Notes under the pieces: generated by a model | Database searches by the model: none | Seen by the model: the letters and a program-made list of their open reading frames with translations, nothing else | What the model was told of the DNA's origin: nothing | Made by a program: the position numbers and the translations under genes | Part shown: positions 9,165 to 18,229 of the stretch, one piece after another | Layout of the letters: each line of letters begins with the position of its first letter | Position numbering within the stretch: the first letter of the stretch is position 1 | Source: Bifidobacterium eulemuris | GTDB lineage: Bacteria; Actinomycetota; Actinomycetes; Actinomycetales; Bifidobacteriaceae | Length of the DNA stretch: 64,000 bases | Assembly: GCF_014898155.1 (NCBI RefSeq) | Contig: NZ_CP062938.1 | Coordinates: 682,001 to 746,000 of the forward strand | Direction of reading: 5' to 3'

Positions 9165-9803
9165 TCACGCCTCGGCGTTCAGCCACATCGCCACGGCCTG
9201 CCAACGCGAGGTCGCGCCCAGCTTGTGCATCGCGCGCTGGCCATGCTTCTTCACCGTCTCCGGAGTGATGTTCAACGTTTCGGAGATCGCCTTGATCGAC
9301 ATGCCCGCGGCGAAGGAATCCATGATCTCGAATTCGCGGTCGGTGAGCACCGCGCTCATGCCCGACTGGTTCTTCAGACGCACATGCGCGGTCAGGGGAG
9401 ATTCGAATCCATCCCCCCACGTGCCACCCGAGGCGACGGTGCGCAGCGCGGTGACGATCCGCTGCTCGTCGGATTTGCCCACGATGCCCTGCGCGCCGGC
9501 CAGCGAGGCCTTCTCCGCGTATTTGTCCAATGAGTAGGCGGTCATCGCCAGAATGCCCACCTTGCTGATGCGTGCGCGGATGCGGCGGCATACGGAGATG
9601 CCGGACACCCCTTCCATGCTCATGTCGACCAGCAGCACCTTGGGTCGGGTGGTGGGACGCAGGCAATACTGCACGGCTTCGCCGCCGTCCGCCGTGGTCC
9701 AGACGACCTTCGCGTCGGGCAGCAGCTCGGTGATGCTGGTCTTCAGGCTAGGCAGTACGAACCGGTCGTTGTCCACTATGCCGATGGTCACTTCGTGGTC
9801 CAT
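9165..9803 (-). CDS. NarL/LuxR-family response regulator (RR1)
   Basis: 212 residues. Receiver domain with the acidic pocket (Asp11/Asp13 in IVDNDR), phospho-acceptor Asp60 in VLLVDMSMEG, conserved T/S and Lys (MTAYS, GIVGKSD), then a C-terminal LuxR-type helix-turn-helix (LTDREFEIMDSFAAGMSIKAISETLNIT). The linker has the unusual string GFESP, shared with the second regulator at 13882-14511, which supports duplication of the pair. CGGAGG lies before the ATG. It heads a regulator-kinase operon and may control the exporter operon upstream on the same strand; that is inference from position. Confidence 0.92.
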   Translation of the reverse strand: MDHEVTIGIVDNDRFVLPSLKTSITELLPDAKVVWTTADGGEAVQYCLRPTTRPKVLLVDMSMEGVSGISVCRRIRARISKVGILAMTAYSLDKYAEKASLAGAQGIVGKSDEQRIVTALRTVASGGTWGDGFESPLTAHVRLKNQSGMSAVLTDREFEIMDSFAAGMSIKAISETLNITPETVKKHGQRAMHKLGATSRWQAVAMWLNAEA

Positions 9804-10047
9804 ATTGCCTCCGTTGCACTTCAGTGAGGACAGTCCCCTTCTGGGGGTTTTCTGAAAGCAATCCTAACAAAAAGCTGGATTCCCCCTTCCGATATCCCTT
9901 TTCCGGTATTCCCCGAAAGGGGAAGATTTCGCATATACGAGCCACGAGCCGCACAGCGCATGAATCGGACGCAAGCATTATTCGGCGGAGCGAAACAAGC
10001 AGGCTGAGCATAGGGAAGACTCGCCTCACCGTCGACATCATTACGGC

Positions 10048-11127
10048 TCATCGCCGCTTGAAAAAACGGAACAGCTGCGATTCCCGCACCCAAGCGCCGG
10101 ACGCCACTGCCGAGACGATCACCGCCGCGCACAGAGCGATCGGGGTCCGGACGGCGATGGCGGCGATCCGAGCGAAGTCGTCGGAGGCGAGTCTCGCGCA
10201 TAAGGCGGTCAGCAACGATGTCGAGGCGAGCGTGCCAAGCCCCGCCCAAACACTCGTTTCCACCGCAATGGTAAGTACAAGGGCCTCCTTGGACTGCCCG
10301 GAGTGCAACGCCCCCGCGTATTCGAGCCGTCGCCGACGCACCGTCATCCATCCGATCAGCAGTCCCACCGCTCCCGCCACGAACGGCATCCATCTGGTCA
10401 TGCGCGAGCGATACGAATCACTGGCATCGTAGTGGGAGTCGAACCCTTTGTTCAGCCGGGTGACGCCGCCTTTGGCGCTTTCGCCGCCGGAGACGACGGC
10501 CGTGGAATACAGCAGCGCGTCAAGATCGTCGGACGTCGGCCATTGCTTGGCCCAGCATTCCTCAAATGTGCCATCCCACGAGGAGACGGGCACCACAAGC
10601 GCGTAGGCGAATCGGGTATCCCGCCCGTCATTGTCCCAGTCGTACACGCCTCCCACACGAATTGTCCCTTGATCGGTCTGCACCACACTTCCGACGGACA
10701 ATCCAAAATCCCCTGCCATATCGCGGGATATCCACACGCCGCCGGCATCGGCCGACGACATGCCATCTGCGACCAGCAGATGCAACAGTCCCGGTGTCAC
10801 CTCATAGGATGCCACGTCTCTGCCGGGTGTGGCAGCGAAGACGATCTGCGGACCGCTTCGCATCGCGCCGGACACCGATGGACCATCCGGAACCGAAGAC
10901 AGACGGTCGCATGTCACACCATCGACCTTCGCCCCGACCAGCGTGGCCACATCAGCGTTGGCTCGAATTCGAGCGGCTGCGTCGTCCTGCAATGCAATGA
11001 CCGACATCGCCTCGTATCCGCCGAACAATCCTCCGACTAGCAGTACCGCCAAAGCCATCGAAACGGCGCGAGCCGTACCGCATGACACATTGCGCATCGC
11101 CTCGGAGAGGATGGATTCCAACCTCAT
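10048..11127 (-). CDS. FtsX/MacB-like ABC transporter permease
   Basis: 359 residues. One N-terminal membrane helix (about 19-42), a large extracytoplasmic domain (about 45-240), then three helices near the C-terminus (about 246-265, 285-310, 320-345): the MacB/FtsX topology. Family members export peptides or transmit mechanical signals rather than import solutes. Its start overlaps the stop of the ATPase gene by 4 bases (ATGA), so the two are coupled. Last gene of the lipoprotein-adaptor-ATPase-permease operon. Confidence 0.85.
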   Translation of the reverse strand: MRLESILSEAMRNVSCGTARAVSMALAVLLVGGLFGGYEAMSVIALQDDAAARIRANADVATLVGAKVDGVTCDRLSSVPDGPSVSGAMRSGPQIVFAATPGRDVASYEVTPGLLHLLVADGMSSADAGGVWISRDMAGDFGLSVGSVVQTDQGTIRVGGVYDWDNDGRDTRFAYALVVPVSSWDGTFEECWAKQWPTSDDLDALLYSTAVVSGGESAKGGVTRLNKGFDSHYDASDSYRSRMTRWMPFVAGAVGLLIGWMTVRRRRLEYAGALHSGQSKEALVLTIAVETSVWAGLGTLASTSLLTALCARLASDDFARIAAIAVRTPIALCAAVIVSAVASGAWVRESQLFRFFKRR

Positions 11128-11831
11128 CGCGCCGCTCCCACTTCCGCCGTGCCAGCCGCCCCGCCGTCAGGTCTTGACATCTCATCGTGAGGGCGTTCGG
11201 CGTCGTCTCGATCTGATCCCGTCGCCAACGGCGCATACTCAGACAAATCGACCACACGTTGACATGCGTCGCGCGTGTCGGGATCATGCGTGGCAATCAT
11301 CACCATCATCCCCTGTCCGGCAAGTCTCCCGAGCACATGACTGACCGAACGAGCGGTGCGCGTGTCCAATTGCGCGGTCGGCTCGTCCACGAGCAACACA
11401 TCAGGCTTGGAACATACGGCGCGCGCCAGCATCAGACGTTGTGCCTCACCACCGGATAATTCGGAAAAGCGACGGTCGGCAGCGTAGCGAAGATCGAACA
11501 CCTCCATCATGTCCAAGGCCTGTCCTTCGGCATCGCGCCGGGACATTCCCTTGGTAAGCAATGGAAACACGACATGGTCCAGCGCTGAGCGTTCGGCTAC
11601 GCCATACGGATTCTGGAACACCCAGCCAATTCGCTCGACGCCATCGCGCTCCACAGTGCCGGCGTATGGTTGCTCCCATCCCGCAAGTATGGACAGTAGC
11701 GTGGATTTGCCGCATCCGCTTGGACCGCACACCGCCACGGTCTGCCCAGGGTGCACGACGATATTCAAGTGCTCGAACAGTATATCGGTGTCAGCGAAGC
11801 GATGCGCGAGATCATGTGTGGCGATATGCAT
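11124..11831 (-). CDS. ABC transporter ATPase, MacB/LolD-like
   Basis: 235 residues with a complete nucleotide-binding domain: Walker A GPSGCGKST, Q-loop near WVFQNPYG, signature LSGGEAQR, Walker B VLLVDEPTAQLD and the H-loop histidine in IATHD. The C-terminal ~30 residues are a charged tail unlike the usual end. It starts 3 bases after the adaptor stop and overlaps the permease, so it is the motor of this exporter. Confidence 0.92.
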   Translation of the reverse strand: MHIATHDLAHRFADTDILFEHLNIVVHPGQTVAVCGPSGCGKSTLLSILAGWEQPYAGTVERDGVERIGWVFQNPYGVAERSALDHVVFPLLTKGMSRRDAEGQALDMMEVFDLRYAADRRFSELSGGEAQRLMLARAVCSKPDVLLVDEPTAQLDTRTARSVSHVLGRLAGQGMMVMIATHDPDTRDACQRVVDLSEYAPLATGSDRDDAERPHDEMSRPDGGAAGTAEVGAAR

Positions 11832-11834
11832 CGC

Positions 11835-12869
11835 TCACCCACATGTCAGCTGCGACAACCGGGATCCCAAAGCGACCTCACTGATCGCTGACGTGTCGGT
11901 GTCGTCCGAAGGCCGCACCAGACTGACGCCGAGTTCGGCCCCGACGATGAGCACCGGCGTTTCCTCGCCATCCGCCACGACACAGCCAGTGGAACCGGTG
12001 ATGCCATATACCGCACCGGCTGGAACCCGCAGCACGGTCACCGGTTCCTCGAATGCCAACGTGGCGTCGAATCCCGCGGACAGCATGTCCGCCGTCATCG
12101 TACGAAACCCTTCGGTAAGGGCGACCTGCTGGCAGAACGCCGCGTCACTGACCGTGGTCTCGCCAGCGGGCAACACGGTCGTCTGGTCGAACACGGTGAG
12201 CACGCGGGATCTGTCCAGGGCCTGCCCGTTCTTGATCGTCAACGACGTGATGCCGCCGGGCACCTCACCCACGATATCTGACGCATTGACGACGACACCG
12301 ACTCCCGCGCTCCATGACTCGGTTCGCACACTGGATTGCGGAATCCATAGGACATCAGACAGATGAAGAGAGCCGTCGCTGGTATTGCCCGAGTCAGACA
12401 TCAGCTGCTGCCATCCCGCTCGGGTGCGCCAATCGTACAGGTCGGTTCCCGAAGCGGAAGCGTATCCTAACCGTCCCAGCTCGTCGTTCAGCGCGCGAAC
12501 GTCGTCGCCTTGATCTCCCACCGTCAGATCCCGGTAGAGCGGACTGGCCGTGTTCAGGGCGATGATCACACGGTCGTTGACCTTGTATGCCGCCGCGCCG
12601 GAATTCAGTCCCGCCCCCGACCAGTTGGCGGTCACCGTTCCGGACGCGTTGCCGATAAGTCCGTATGACGCGGACATGGTCGGTACCACCGTCACCTGTT
12701 GTTGACCGGAGTACTGCTGCGTGTTCACGGGGACGCTGGTGATCTCCTTCGCGCTATCGAGCAACGCAGGCGCGCGGTCGGGCAGCCAAAGCGCGCAGGC
12801 TCCCGCCGTAAGCGCCATCGCCGTCATCACCGACAATGGCAGCCATACAATCGATACCTTGCGTCTCAC
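11835..12869 (-). CDS. Membrane-anchored adaptor with peptidoglycan-binding-like domain
   Basis: About 344 residues. An N-terminal membrane anchor (about 5-30) is followed by an extracytoplasmic region with a peptidoglycan-binding_1-like segment (LTVGDQGDDVRALNDELGRLGY) and beta-rich stretches (VLRVPAGAVYGITGSTGCVV) resembling HlyD/MacA-type adaptors of Gram-positive exporters. GTG at 12869 overlaps the lipoprotein stop (GTGA); a GTG one codon earlier is also possible. It presumably links the permease to the cell wall or to a substrate. Confidence 0.75.
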   Translation of the reverse strand: MRRKVSIVWLPLSVMTAMALTAGACALWLPDRAPALLDSAKEITSVPVNTQQYSGQQQVTVVPTMSASYGLIGNASGTVTANWSGAGLNSGAAAYKVNDRVIIALNTASPLYRDLTVGDQGDDVRALNDELGRLGYASASGTDLYDWRTRAGWQQLMSDSGNTSDGSLHLSDVLWIPQSSVRTESWSAGVGVVVNASDIVGEVPGGITSLTIKNGQALDRSRVLTVFDQTTVLPAGETTVSDAAFCQQVALTEGFRTMTADMLSAGFDATLAFEEPVTVLRVPAGAVYGITGSTGCVVADGEETPVLIVGAELGVSLVRPSDDTDTSAISEVALGSRLSQLTCG

Positions 12870-13609
12870 CACAGTTTCTCCACGGGATCATCGGCGAACC
12901 CCACAAACGAATTGTTGGCGGCCTGGCAACCCCGCACACCCATATCCTGCGCATCGTAGCTGAGTTCGCCATCCGCGCGCTCACGCGCGTACTGTTCCGC
13001 GGTGTAGTCCTTCGGCACCAGATCGTTACGGCGCAGGCAGTCCACGATCGCCTCGTCCCGGTTGGATAGCAACGAACCGTTGCCCTGCTGCACGGCGTAG
13101 ATCTCCGCCACGATGTTCACGTTGCCGAAGCATGACGCCTGATCGGCATCATATTTCTCCTCTTGGGAGTCGGTGCCCGAATAATGCACCGCCTCCTCGT
13201 AGATGCCGTTGGGATATTTGATCAGAACGATCTCCTTATATCCCTTGTCGAGCATGCACGACTTATAAGTCGACCACGCGTCCTCGTAGTCGGCCGCCGT
13301 CACGCCGCCATCAGCCTTGGCACGCTCCATCACGGTTTTCTCATAATCGGACGCGGGCTCGAATTGGTTCGAGATGAACATATCGATGTATTCGTCCAGC
13401 GAGTTCGCCAATTTCTCACCCGTCGCACCCGAACCGATGTCCCGGCCGCTGTTCTGCGACGCTCCTCCGCCAGAGGTCTTGCCGCGGGACTCCCCTGCCA
13501 CATCATCCGCCGTTGTCTGGCCGCCGTCCGCCGCTTGCGAACAACCGGACATGCCCGCCAGCGTCATAACGGCGACGGCGGCCGCGCCAAACCGAATCAT
13601 TCCCTTCAT
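12866..13609 (-). CDS. Secreted lipoprotein of unknown function
   Basis: 247 residues. A lipoprotein signal peptide is evident: MKGMIRFG, a hydrophobic core, then a lipobox ending MSGC with Cys23 as the lipidated residue. The next ~50 residues are Gly/Ser/Thr-rich, then a compact domain with four cysteines (KSCMLDKGY, ASCFGN, DCLRRND, RGCQAAN) that could form two disulfides. First gene of the operon; a ligand-binding role for the exporter or the flanking kinases is plausible but unproven. Confidence 0.75.
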   Translation of the reverse strand: MKGMIRFGAAAVAVMTLAGMSGCSQAADGGQTTADDVAGESRGKTSGGGASQNSGRDIGSGATGEKLANSLDEYIDMFISNQFEPASDYEKTVMERAKADGGVTAADYEDAWSTYKSCMLDKGYKEIVLIKYPNGIYEEAVHYSGTDSQEEKYDADQASCFGNVNIVAEIYAVQQGNGSLLSNRDEAIVDCLRRNDLVPKDYTAEQYARERADGELSYDAQDMGVRGCQAANNSFVGFADDPVEKLW

Positions 13610-13700
13610 AATCGCCCCTTCTCATCAGCTCCGATGGAGTCTTCCTGGTTCAGGGTATGTGGTCTGTGGTCTGTCGGGCAACAATCGCATGGTTGTTTTG

Positions 13701-13730
13701 TGTATACCCATGTGCTTCCCTCCACTACAA
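13701..13730 (-). promoter_or_regulatory. Candidate promoter of the lipoprotein-exporter operon
   Basis: On the minus strand TTGTAG (13725-13730) and TATACA (13701-13706) are separated by 18 bases, a reasonable -35/-10 pair about 90 nt before the lipoprotein ATG. The 272-base divergent region 13610-13881 must also hold the promoter of the plus-strand regulator, which I could not place. Confidence 0.4.
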
Positions 13731-13881
13731 CATTTGTGCATACGCTCTTCGGCGAGGGTTTCACGATGCGACCATGTTCGATAGTATGGCGGTTGAATTC
13801 GTTGAGGAAGACGGGAATGGGTTGAAGTTGAATATGGGGATGGAAGATCGAACGTCGACTGCGCACACGCGCTCGGCGGGC

Positions 13882-14511
13882 ATGACGTTCTGTCGTATCG
13901 CCATAGTCGATAACGACGAAATGGCATTACGCTCGCTCATCCGGATCATCCATGAACGGATTCGATTCGCATCGCCGATCTGGACCGCCGCCACCGCGCG
14001 ACAGGCGTTGGAACATTGCTCAGCACCTCGAGACATCCCCGACGTGCTACTGGTGGACATGTCGCTCGAAGGCATTCAAGGCCCATCATTATGCCGTCAT
14101 ATACGATTGGGAAACACTAAAACCCGTTTGCTTGCGATCACCAGTTTTTCCACAACCATGTATCATGACAAGGCCGTTCATGCCGGAGTGCAGGGACTGA
14201 TAAGCAAAAACGACGAGGATGAGATCGTCCGAGGCATCCATCTGATGCAATGCGGAGAGGTTATGGAGGGATTCGAGTCCCCTGTGATGGCTCAGATACG
14301 ACTGAAGCATGAGCCCGCACCGGCGATTTTGAGCATACGGGAGGAAGAGATTCTCGATCTTGTGGCGACATGCGGACTTGTCGACCGACAAATCGCCGAC
14401 CGTCTCGGCATAGCCGAGGCGACCGTCCGCAGGCATATGCACAACATCATGAAGAAGCTCGGCGCCCGAACCTCCCGCCAAGCAGTAGCCATATGGCTCA
14501 ACAACAGATAG
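13882..14511 (+). CDS. NarL/LuxR-family response regulator (RR2)
   Basis: 209 residues from ATG 13882 (MTFCRIAIVDND), chosen because it matches the start of the paralogue RR1; the frame is open much further up, with in-frame ATGs at 13834 and 13840 as alternatives. Receiver acidic pair Asp10/Asp12, phospho-acceptor Asp59 in VLLVDMSLEG, Lys in LISKNDED, linker with GFESP as in RR1, and a C-terminal LuxR-type HTH (REEEILDLVATCGLVDRQIA). Divergent from the exporter operon and followed after 6 bases by its kinase. Confidence 0.88.
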   Translation: MTFCRIAIVDNDEMALRSLIRIIHERIRFASPIWTAATARQALEHCSAPRDIPDVLLVDMSLEGIQGPSLCRHIRLGNTKTRLLAITSFSTTMYHDKAVHAGVQGLISKNDEDEIVRGIHLMQCGEVMEGFESPVMAQIRLKHEPAPAILSIREEEILDLVATCGLVDRQIADRLGIAEATVRRHMHNIMKKLGARTSRQAVAIWLNNR

Positions 14512-14517
14512 GCTCCC

Positions 14518-15657
14518 ATGAATATCGTGAAACGCATTCATCATCCCGTTCAGTGGGCGATCGTTCTGGGAGTCGAGCTCGTATGCATCGCCGAATGGTG
14601 CGCACGTCCATCGGCGCAATGGCCGGCCATAGTGCTATCCGCCGCGCAATGCGTGCTGATCGCGCTTGCGCCGATTCGTCCCCGTGTGGTGTTTGTGATC
14701 GCTCTCGTCTGCGACGCCAGCATGACGATGCTGTATACAGATACCGCGGCAACTCCCATATACGCGCTGGTCACCGTGATCGGATTCCTCGCCTATCAGA
14801 CGAACAATGCGACCACATTCGCGGCGCTATGCGCGGCATCCATCGCCCAACTTCTGGAGACGGCCGCCGGCGGCGCATCAGGAGGCCGCGCGTTGGTCGC
14901 CTTCCTGGTGACTTTCGTGTTCGCCGCCCTACTGGGCAGCGCATTGCGGTGGCGTGAGCAGTTCGTGGCAAACCAGCATGCGGCACAGATGGCGAGCATA
15001 CGGCTGCGGGACAGCGAGAAAGCCATTCGGGCGGCCAACGAAATCCATAGCGCCGTCACCAACCAGATGTCGTCAATCGCGCGGATCGCCCAACGACAGA
15101 TACGGCTTGGATTGGACGGCGATCAACAACCTTGGGCAATGATCAATGACGCGGCGACGGAAGCCTTGTCGAACACCCACCGAGCCATCGAATACCTCCG
15201 GCAGGTCGATGGCGACGCAACATCCGAAAAGGATCCTTCCTATGAGGATCTTGTGAAGGGCATCACACGCATGTTGGAAGAGGACGGCGGGAATCTTCGC
15301 GCCCTCGGTTTTTCCGGCAGCGTCACCACTCAGACGGACACACCCGTAAAACTCAGCGCCGACAAACAACACCTTATTCTCACGCTGCTGCATGAGATCC
15401 ACACCAATATCGTCCGGCATGCGCCTCATGGCTGCCATTACGAGCTTTCCGTACTTCTCACCCGACAAGGCGTGGAGGTCACCCAAATCAATCCTCTCGC
15501 CGCACACGAATCCGCTACGGATCTTCCCGTCGGACGATACGGCTTGCACGGGCTACAGCAGGACTTCTCTGCATACGGCGGCACACTGAGCGCCGAATGC
15601 GAAGGCGACATGTGGGTCGTCTTCGCATTCCTGCCCGCCGATGACGAGAACGCTTAG
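14518..15657 (+). CDS. NarL-type sensor kinase-like protein (HK2) lacking the acidic residue after His
   Basis: 379 residues. Five or six hydrophobic segments (about 13-145) precede a HisKA_3-like helix with NEIHSAVTNQMSSIARIAQ: His177 is followed by Ser, where the family has Asp or Glu. The ATPase-like domain keeps EIHTNIVRHAPHG (N-box) and GRYGLHGLQQDFSAYGG (G-box). Paralogous to HK1. It follows RR2 by 6 bases and converges on the ECF gene with a 9-base gap. The missing acid may lower autokinase activity or favour phosphatase activity; that is inference. Confidence 0.8.
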   Translation: MNIVKRIHHPVQWAIVLGVELVCIAEWCARPSAQWPAIVLSAAQCVLIALAPIRPRVVFVIALVCDASMTMLYTDTAATPIYALVTVIGFLAYQTNNATTFAALCAASIAQLLETAAGGASGGRALVAFLVTFVFAALLGSALRWREQFVANQHAAQMASIRLRDSEKAIRAANEIHSAVTNQMSSIARIAQRQIRLGLDGDQQPWAMINDAATEALSNTHRAIEYLRQVDGDATSEKDPSYEDLVKGITRMLEEDGGNLRALGFSGSVTTQTDTPVKLSADKQHLILTLLHEIHTNIVRHAPHGCHYELSVLLTRQGVEVTQINPLAAHESATDLPVGRYGLHGLQQDFSAYGGTLSAECEGDMWVVFAFLPADDENA

Positions 15658-15666
15658 CCAGTCTCG

Positions 15667-18132
15667 TCAGTTGCCGAAGAAGGAGAAGCTGCCGGTCAGC
15701 ACCGCTGCGGCCAGCGCCACGATCGGCAATGCGAGACATCCGACGAGGAACATGCGGTCGCGTGTGTGCACTTCGCTCACGCGCGCGTGGCTGCGCGGAC
15801 CGTCGCCGCCGAATCCGCGCGCTTCCATGGCGGTGGCGAGCGTGGTGGAGCGTCTGATCGAGAGCACCAGCAGCGCGAAAGCCTGCGGGAAGAAGGCCTT
15901 GGCCTTGCTGTCGTCGCCGAGTCCGCGCGAGCGACGCGAGGCGGTGAGCGCCGCCCAATCGTCCTGCAATACGGAGAACAGACGCATGCCCGCCAGTCCG
16001 CCGTAGACGAAGCGGTCGGGCAGACGCAAAATCTGGCTGAACGCGTCGGCCAGGTCGGTCGCGTCCACTCCCAGAATCGTGATGATGGCGGGAATGCCGA
16101 TGGCGAGGATACGCAGGCCGGTGGCGATGGCGAGTTCGCTGGAACGGTCGGTGACATGGATCATGCCCCATTGGAACCAGGTGTCGCCGCCCTGCTTGCC
16201 GTACAGCCAGACGGCGAGCGCCGAGCCGGGCGCGCCGATGAAAACAGGCCATGTGGACCGCACGATGCGCCATGGGGTGAATCCGATGGCCATCAGCACG
16301 ATAGCCTCCAACGCCAGAGCCACGCCCGCGGACACCCAGTCGAGGCTGAACAGCAGCGGCAAAGAGACCAGAAACGCGCCGATCAGACGGTAGGCGGGGT
16401 TGAGCGAGGCAAGGAAGGGCGAACGGCTGGAGGCTTTGGGCGGCTCTTCGCGTTGGTTGACCGCGGAGACCGCGATGCGTTCGCCTTCCGTCCGATCGCC
16501 GCGCCACTCCCCTGCGGCGCCGTCCGGCACGAGTTCGACCAGACGCGCGCCCAATGCGGTGACGAGCTCGCGGTCGTGGGTGACGACGATGATGCTCACG
16601 CCGTCGCCGCGCAGCGAGTGGATCAGCCGCACGATCTGCATCCAGGTGCGGCGATCCTGGCCGAAGGTCGGCTCGTCGAGGATGAGCACGCGGGGTGCCG
16701 CGGCCAGGCTCGAAGCCACGGTGAGGCGGCGCTTTTCGCCGCCGGAAAGCGTGTACGGATTCGCCCGCTCGTAGCGGATGAGGTTGAAGCGTTCGAGCAG
16801 CTCGCGGGCGCGCTTCTCGGCCTCGGCGGCCGGCACGCCGGCGCGCAGCGGCCCCAGCATCACCTCGTCGAGCACGCTGCCGCAGGCGAACTGATGTTCG
16901 GGGTTCTGGAAGACGTAGGAGATGCGTGAAGCCAGTTCGGTGGATCGCCATGCGATGGGCGCGTCGCCGCGCGCGCCCTCCGCCAGCGCGGGCGCGGCTT
17001 CGACCCGTCCCGCGACGGGTTCGAGCAGACCGGCGAGCGTCAGCGACAGAGTGGATTTGCCGGCACCGTTCGCGCCGACCAGCGCGGTGATCTGCCCCGC
17101 GTTGAAGTCCAGGTCGATATGTTCGGCGATGGCTTCGCCGTTGCGGCCGATCGCCAGATCACGGGCCGAAAGCAATGTCTCGCCGTTGCCGGTGCGGGCC
17201 GGGTATTCGGGCTCGTCAGCGGTGTGGATGCGGCGGATCTCGTCGCTCGGACGGCGGTAGCGTTCCGGCAGCCATATGCCGAGTGCGGCGAAGTCCAGAT
17301 CGGGGTTGCGAAACACCTCGTCGGGCGTGCCGTCGGCCACGACGACCGTGCGGCTCGAGACGGCATGGTCGATCTCCTCATCCTCGCCGTTCTGGGTGAC
17401 GCGCGCGCCGGCCGCGTCGCCATCGGCCAGGCCGAGCACGACCACGCGGTCGATGAGGTCGATCCAAGGGCCGGCGCGATGCTCGACCAGCACCATGGTG
17501 GAGTGTTGTTCGGCCAGCACCATGCGCACCGCGTCGACGATCTGTTCGACGCCGTCGGGATCGAGGTTGGCGGTGGGCTCGTCGAGCAACAGCACGCCGG
17601 GGCGCATCGCGAGCGCGCCGGCCAGAGAGAGGCGTTGCATCTGCCCGCCGCTCAGATGGAGCACGGAACGGTGCAATTGCACGCCCGCAAGTCCTACGGC
17701 GGCAAGACAATCATCCACGCGGGGCCAGATCTTCTCGCGCGGAACGTCCATATTCTCCGGACCGAACGCCACATTGTCTCCCAAGCGTTGGAACACGGCC
17801 TGCGCGTCCGGATCCTGCAATACCAGTCCCACACGGCCGCGCGCCTGATGCACGGGCACGTCGTCGACGAGCACGCGGCCTTCGCTCGTGCCCCCTTCCG
17901 CATCGGTGACGGCGGTTGCGCCGCCATCGCCGGCGGAACCATCCTCATCGCCGCCTCCGAGCAGACCGGCCGCACCTTCAAGGATGGTGGATTTGCCGAT
18001 GCCGGACGCCCCCAACAACAGCACACGCTGCCCGGCCTCGATGGTGAGGTTCAATCCGCGCACGGCGAAGGACGCGCGGGACGCATGACGGTAGCCCCAA
18101 TTGTCGAACCGCAGGATCGCGTTGTCGATCAT
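15667..18132 (-). CDS. Fused ECF transporter ATPase-ATPase-EcfT (YkoD-YkoC-like)
   Basis: A single 821-residue chain carrying the whole energising module of an ECF vitamin importer. First ATPase: Walker A GASGIGKST (about 40-48), signature LSGGQMQR, Walker B VLLLDEPTAN. Second ATPase: GANGAGKST (about 352), LSGGEKRR, VLILDEPTFG. The last ~250 residues are membrane-embedded EcfT with the coupling motifs SRRSRGLG and TAMEARGFGG. It lies 97 bases after the YkoE-like S gene and under the same TPP riboswitch, so it is probably dedicated to thiamine or its pyrimidine precursor. GGAG precedes the ATG. Confidence 0.92.
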   Translation of the reverse strand: MIDNAILRFDNWGYRHASRASFAVRGLNLTIEAGQRVLLLGASGIGKSTILEGAAGLLGGGDEDGSAGDGGATAVTDAEGGTSEGRVLVDDVPVHQARGRVGLVLQDPDAQAVFQRLGDNVAFGPENMDVPREKIWPRVDDCLAAVGLAGVQLHRSVLHLSGGQMQRLSLAGALAMRPGVLLLDEPTANLDPDGVEQIVDAVRMVLAEQHSTMVLVEHRAGPWIDLIDRVVVLGLADGDAAGARVTQNGEDEEIDHAVSSRTVVVADGTPDEVFRNPDLDFAALGIWLPERYRRPSDEIRRIHTADEPEYPARTGNGETLLSARDLAIGRNGEAIAEHIDLDFNAGQITALVGANGAGKSTLSLTLAGLLEPVAGRVEAAPALAEGARGDAPIAWRSTELASRISYVFQNPEHQFACGSVLDEVMLGPLRAGVPAAEAEKRARELLERFNLIRYERANPYTLSGGEKRRLTVASSLAAAPRVLILDEPTFGQDRRTWMQIVRLIHSLRGDGVSIIVVTHDRELVTALGARLVELVPDGAAGEWRGDRTEGERIAVSAVNQREEPPKASSRSPFLASLNPAYRLIGAFLVSLPLLFSLDWVSAGVALALEAIVLMAIGFTPWRIVRSTWPVFIGAPGSALAVWLYGKQGGDTWFQWGMIHVTDRSSELAIATGLRILAIGIPAIITILGVDATDLADAFSQILRLPDRFVYGGLAGMRLFSVLQDDWAALTASRRSRGLGDDSKAKAFFPQAFALLVLSIRRSTTLATAMEARGFGGDGPRSHARVSEVHTRDRMFLVGCLALPIVALAAAVLTGSFSFFGN

Positions 18133-18229
18133 AATGCCGCTCCAGAGTCTTGAAGGAGAACGTTATCCTCCCACGCGCTTGGCCGTCCGCCATCGCGGCA
18201 GGCCAAGCGCATGGGAGGTCTCGTTGGCG

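Noticed and set aside
9804..10047. Small hairpins TTCCCC-GAAA-GGGGAA (9909-9924) and CCCC-TTCT-GGGG as terminators of the permease operon
   Set aside because: They lie far from the permease stop and T-runs are missing or on the other strand; they may belong to the RR1 leader but this is unsupported.
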